Shown: piece by piece, positions 34,036-34,176 of the stretch
How positions within the stretch are numbered: the stretch's first letter is position 1
How the letters are laid out: each line of letters starts with the position of its first letter
Assembly (NCBI GenBank): GCA_002687275.1
Contig: NYZT01000048.1
Location: forward strand, 1-34,176
Reading direction: 5' to 3'
Length of the DNA: 34,176 nucleotides
Origin: Candidatus Woesearchaeota archaeon
GTDB taxonomy: Archaea > Nanobdellota > Nanobdellia > Woesearchaeales > ARS49
Position numbers and translations under genes: made by a program
The notes under the pieces: model-generated
The model's input: only the letters and a program-made list of their open reading frames with translations
Databases searched by the model: none
What the model was told of the DNA's origin: nothing

Positions 34036-34075
34036 GGGGAGAGGAAAGGGAAGGAGGTATATAGAGGTTGTGGTG

Positions 34076-34176
34076 TTACCTAATCTCTCTTTCCATTAAA
34101 ATACCTATCTTGCTGGTGTCACGATTGTGGTCAATATCGATAACGTCAAACCCGTTCTTGACAAGATAGGCAAGCA
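34076..34176 (-). CDS. C-terminus of a protein truncated by the window edge, possibly GNAT
   Basis: Reads LAYLVKNGFDVIDIDHNRDTSKIGILMEREIR then TAA. Confidence 0.45.
   Translation of the reverse strand, partial: LAYLVKNGFDVIDIDHNRDTSKIGILMEREIR

Overview
Archaeal chromosomal window. The evidence is a LonB-type protease with a membrane segment, ribosomal protein S6e, Kae1, archaeal TrpRS, an intron-bearing tRNA, TATA promoters with many short or absent leaders, and many lipoprotein-like signal peptides; the style is DPANN-like, but taxonomy is inference. I support about 45 protein genes and 6 tRNA genes, all tRNAs on the minus strand: Ser(CGA) with intron, Glu(CTC), Ser(GGA), Met or Ile2 (CAT), Ala(GGC), Ala(CGC). 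The two signals I rate highest are not gene calls. (1) A 15-bp inverted repeat, CCGGAAGATTTCCGG, occurs exactly three times between 27.8 and 29.0 kb, with a degenerate copy at 19.85 kb. Each copy sits exactly 17 nt upstream of a TATA box of a minus-strand, apparently leaderless gene. Three of the four driven units are toxin-antitoxin modules, which suggests a shared TA regulon. (2) Two different tRNA genes, Glu(CTC) and Ala(CGC), are followed about 60 nt downstream by a copy of their own 3' end (T-stem and acceptor strand). That copy folds with a gene-specific anti-acceptor strand into the same geometry in both cases: 6 bp, a mismatch at tRNA position 65, then 4 bp, preceded by a short hairpin. 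Also of interest: a surface-modification-like operon containing a sulfatase-fold protein with altered active-site residues, an orphan solute-binding protein/TrmB divergent pair with a palindromic operator, a HEIDH metallopeptidase-like protein, an exported MsrAB fusion, a CuA-type cupredoxin lipoprotein, and a 44-aa TFIIB-like zinc-ribbon ORF absent from the ORF track.
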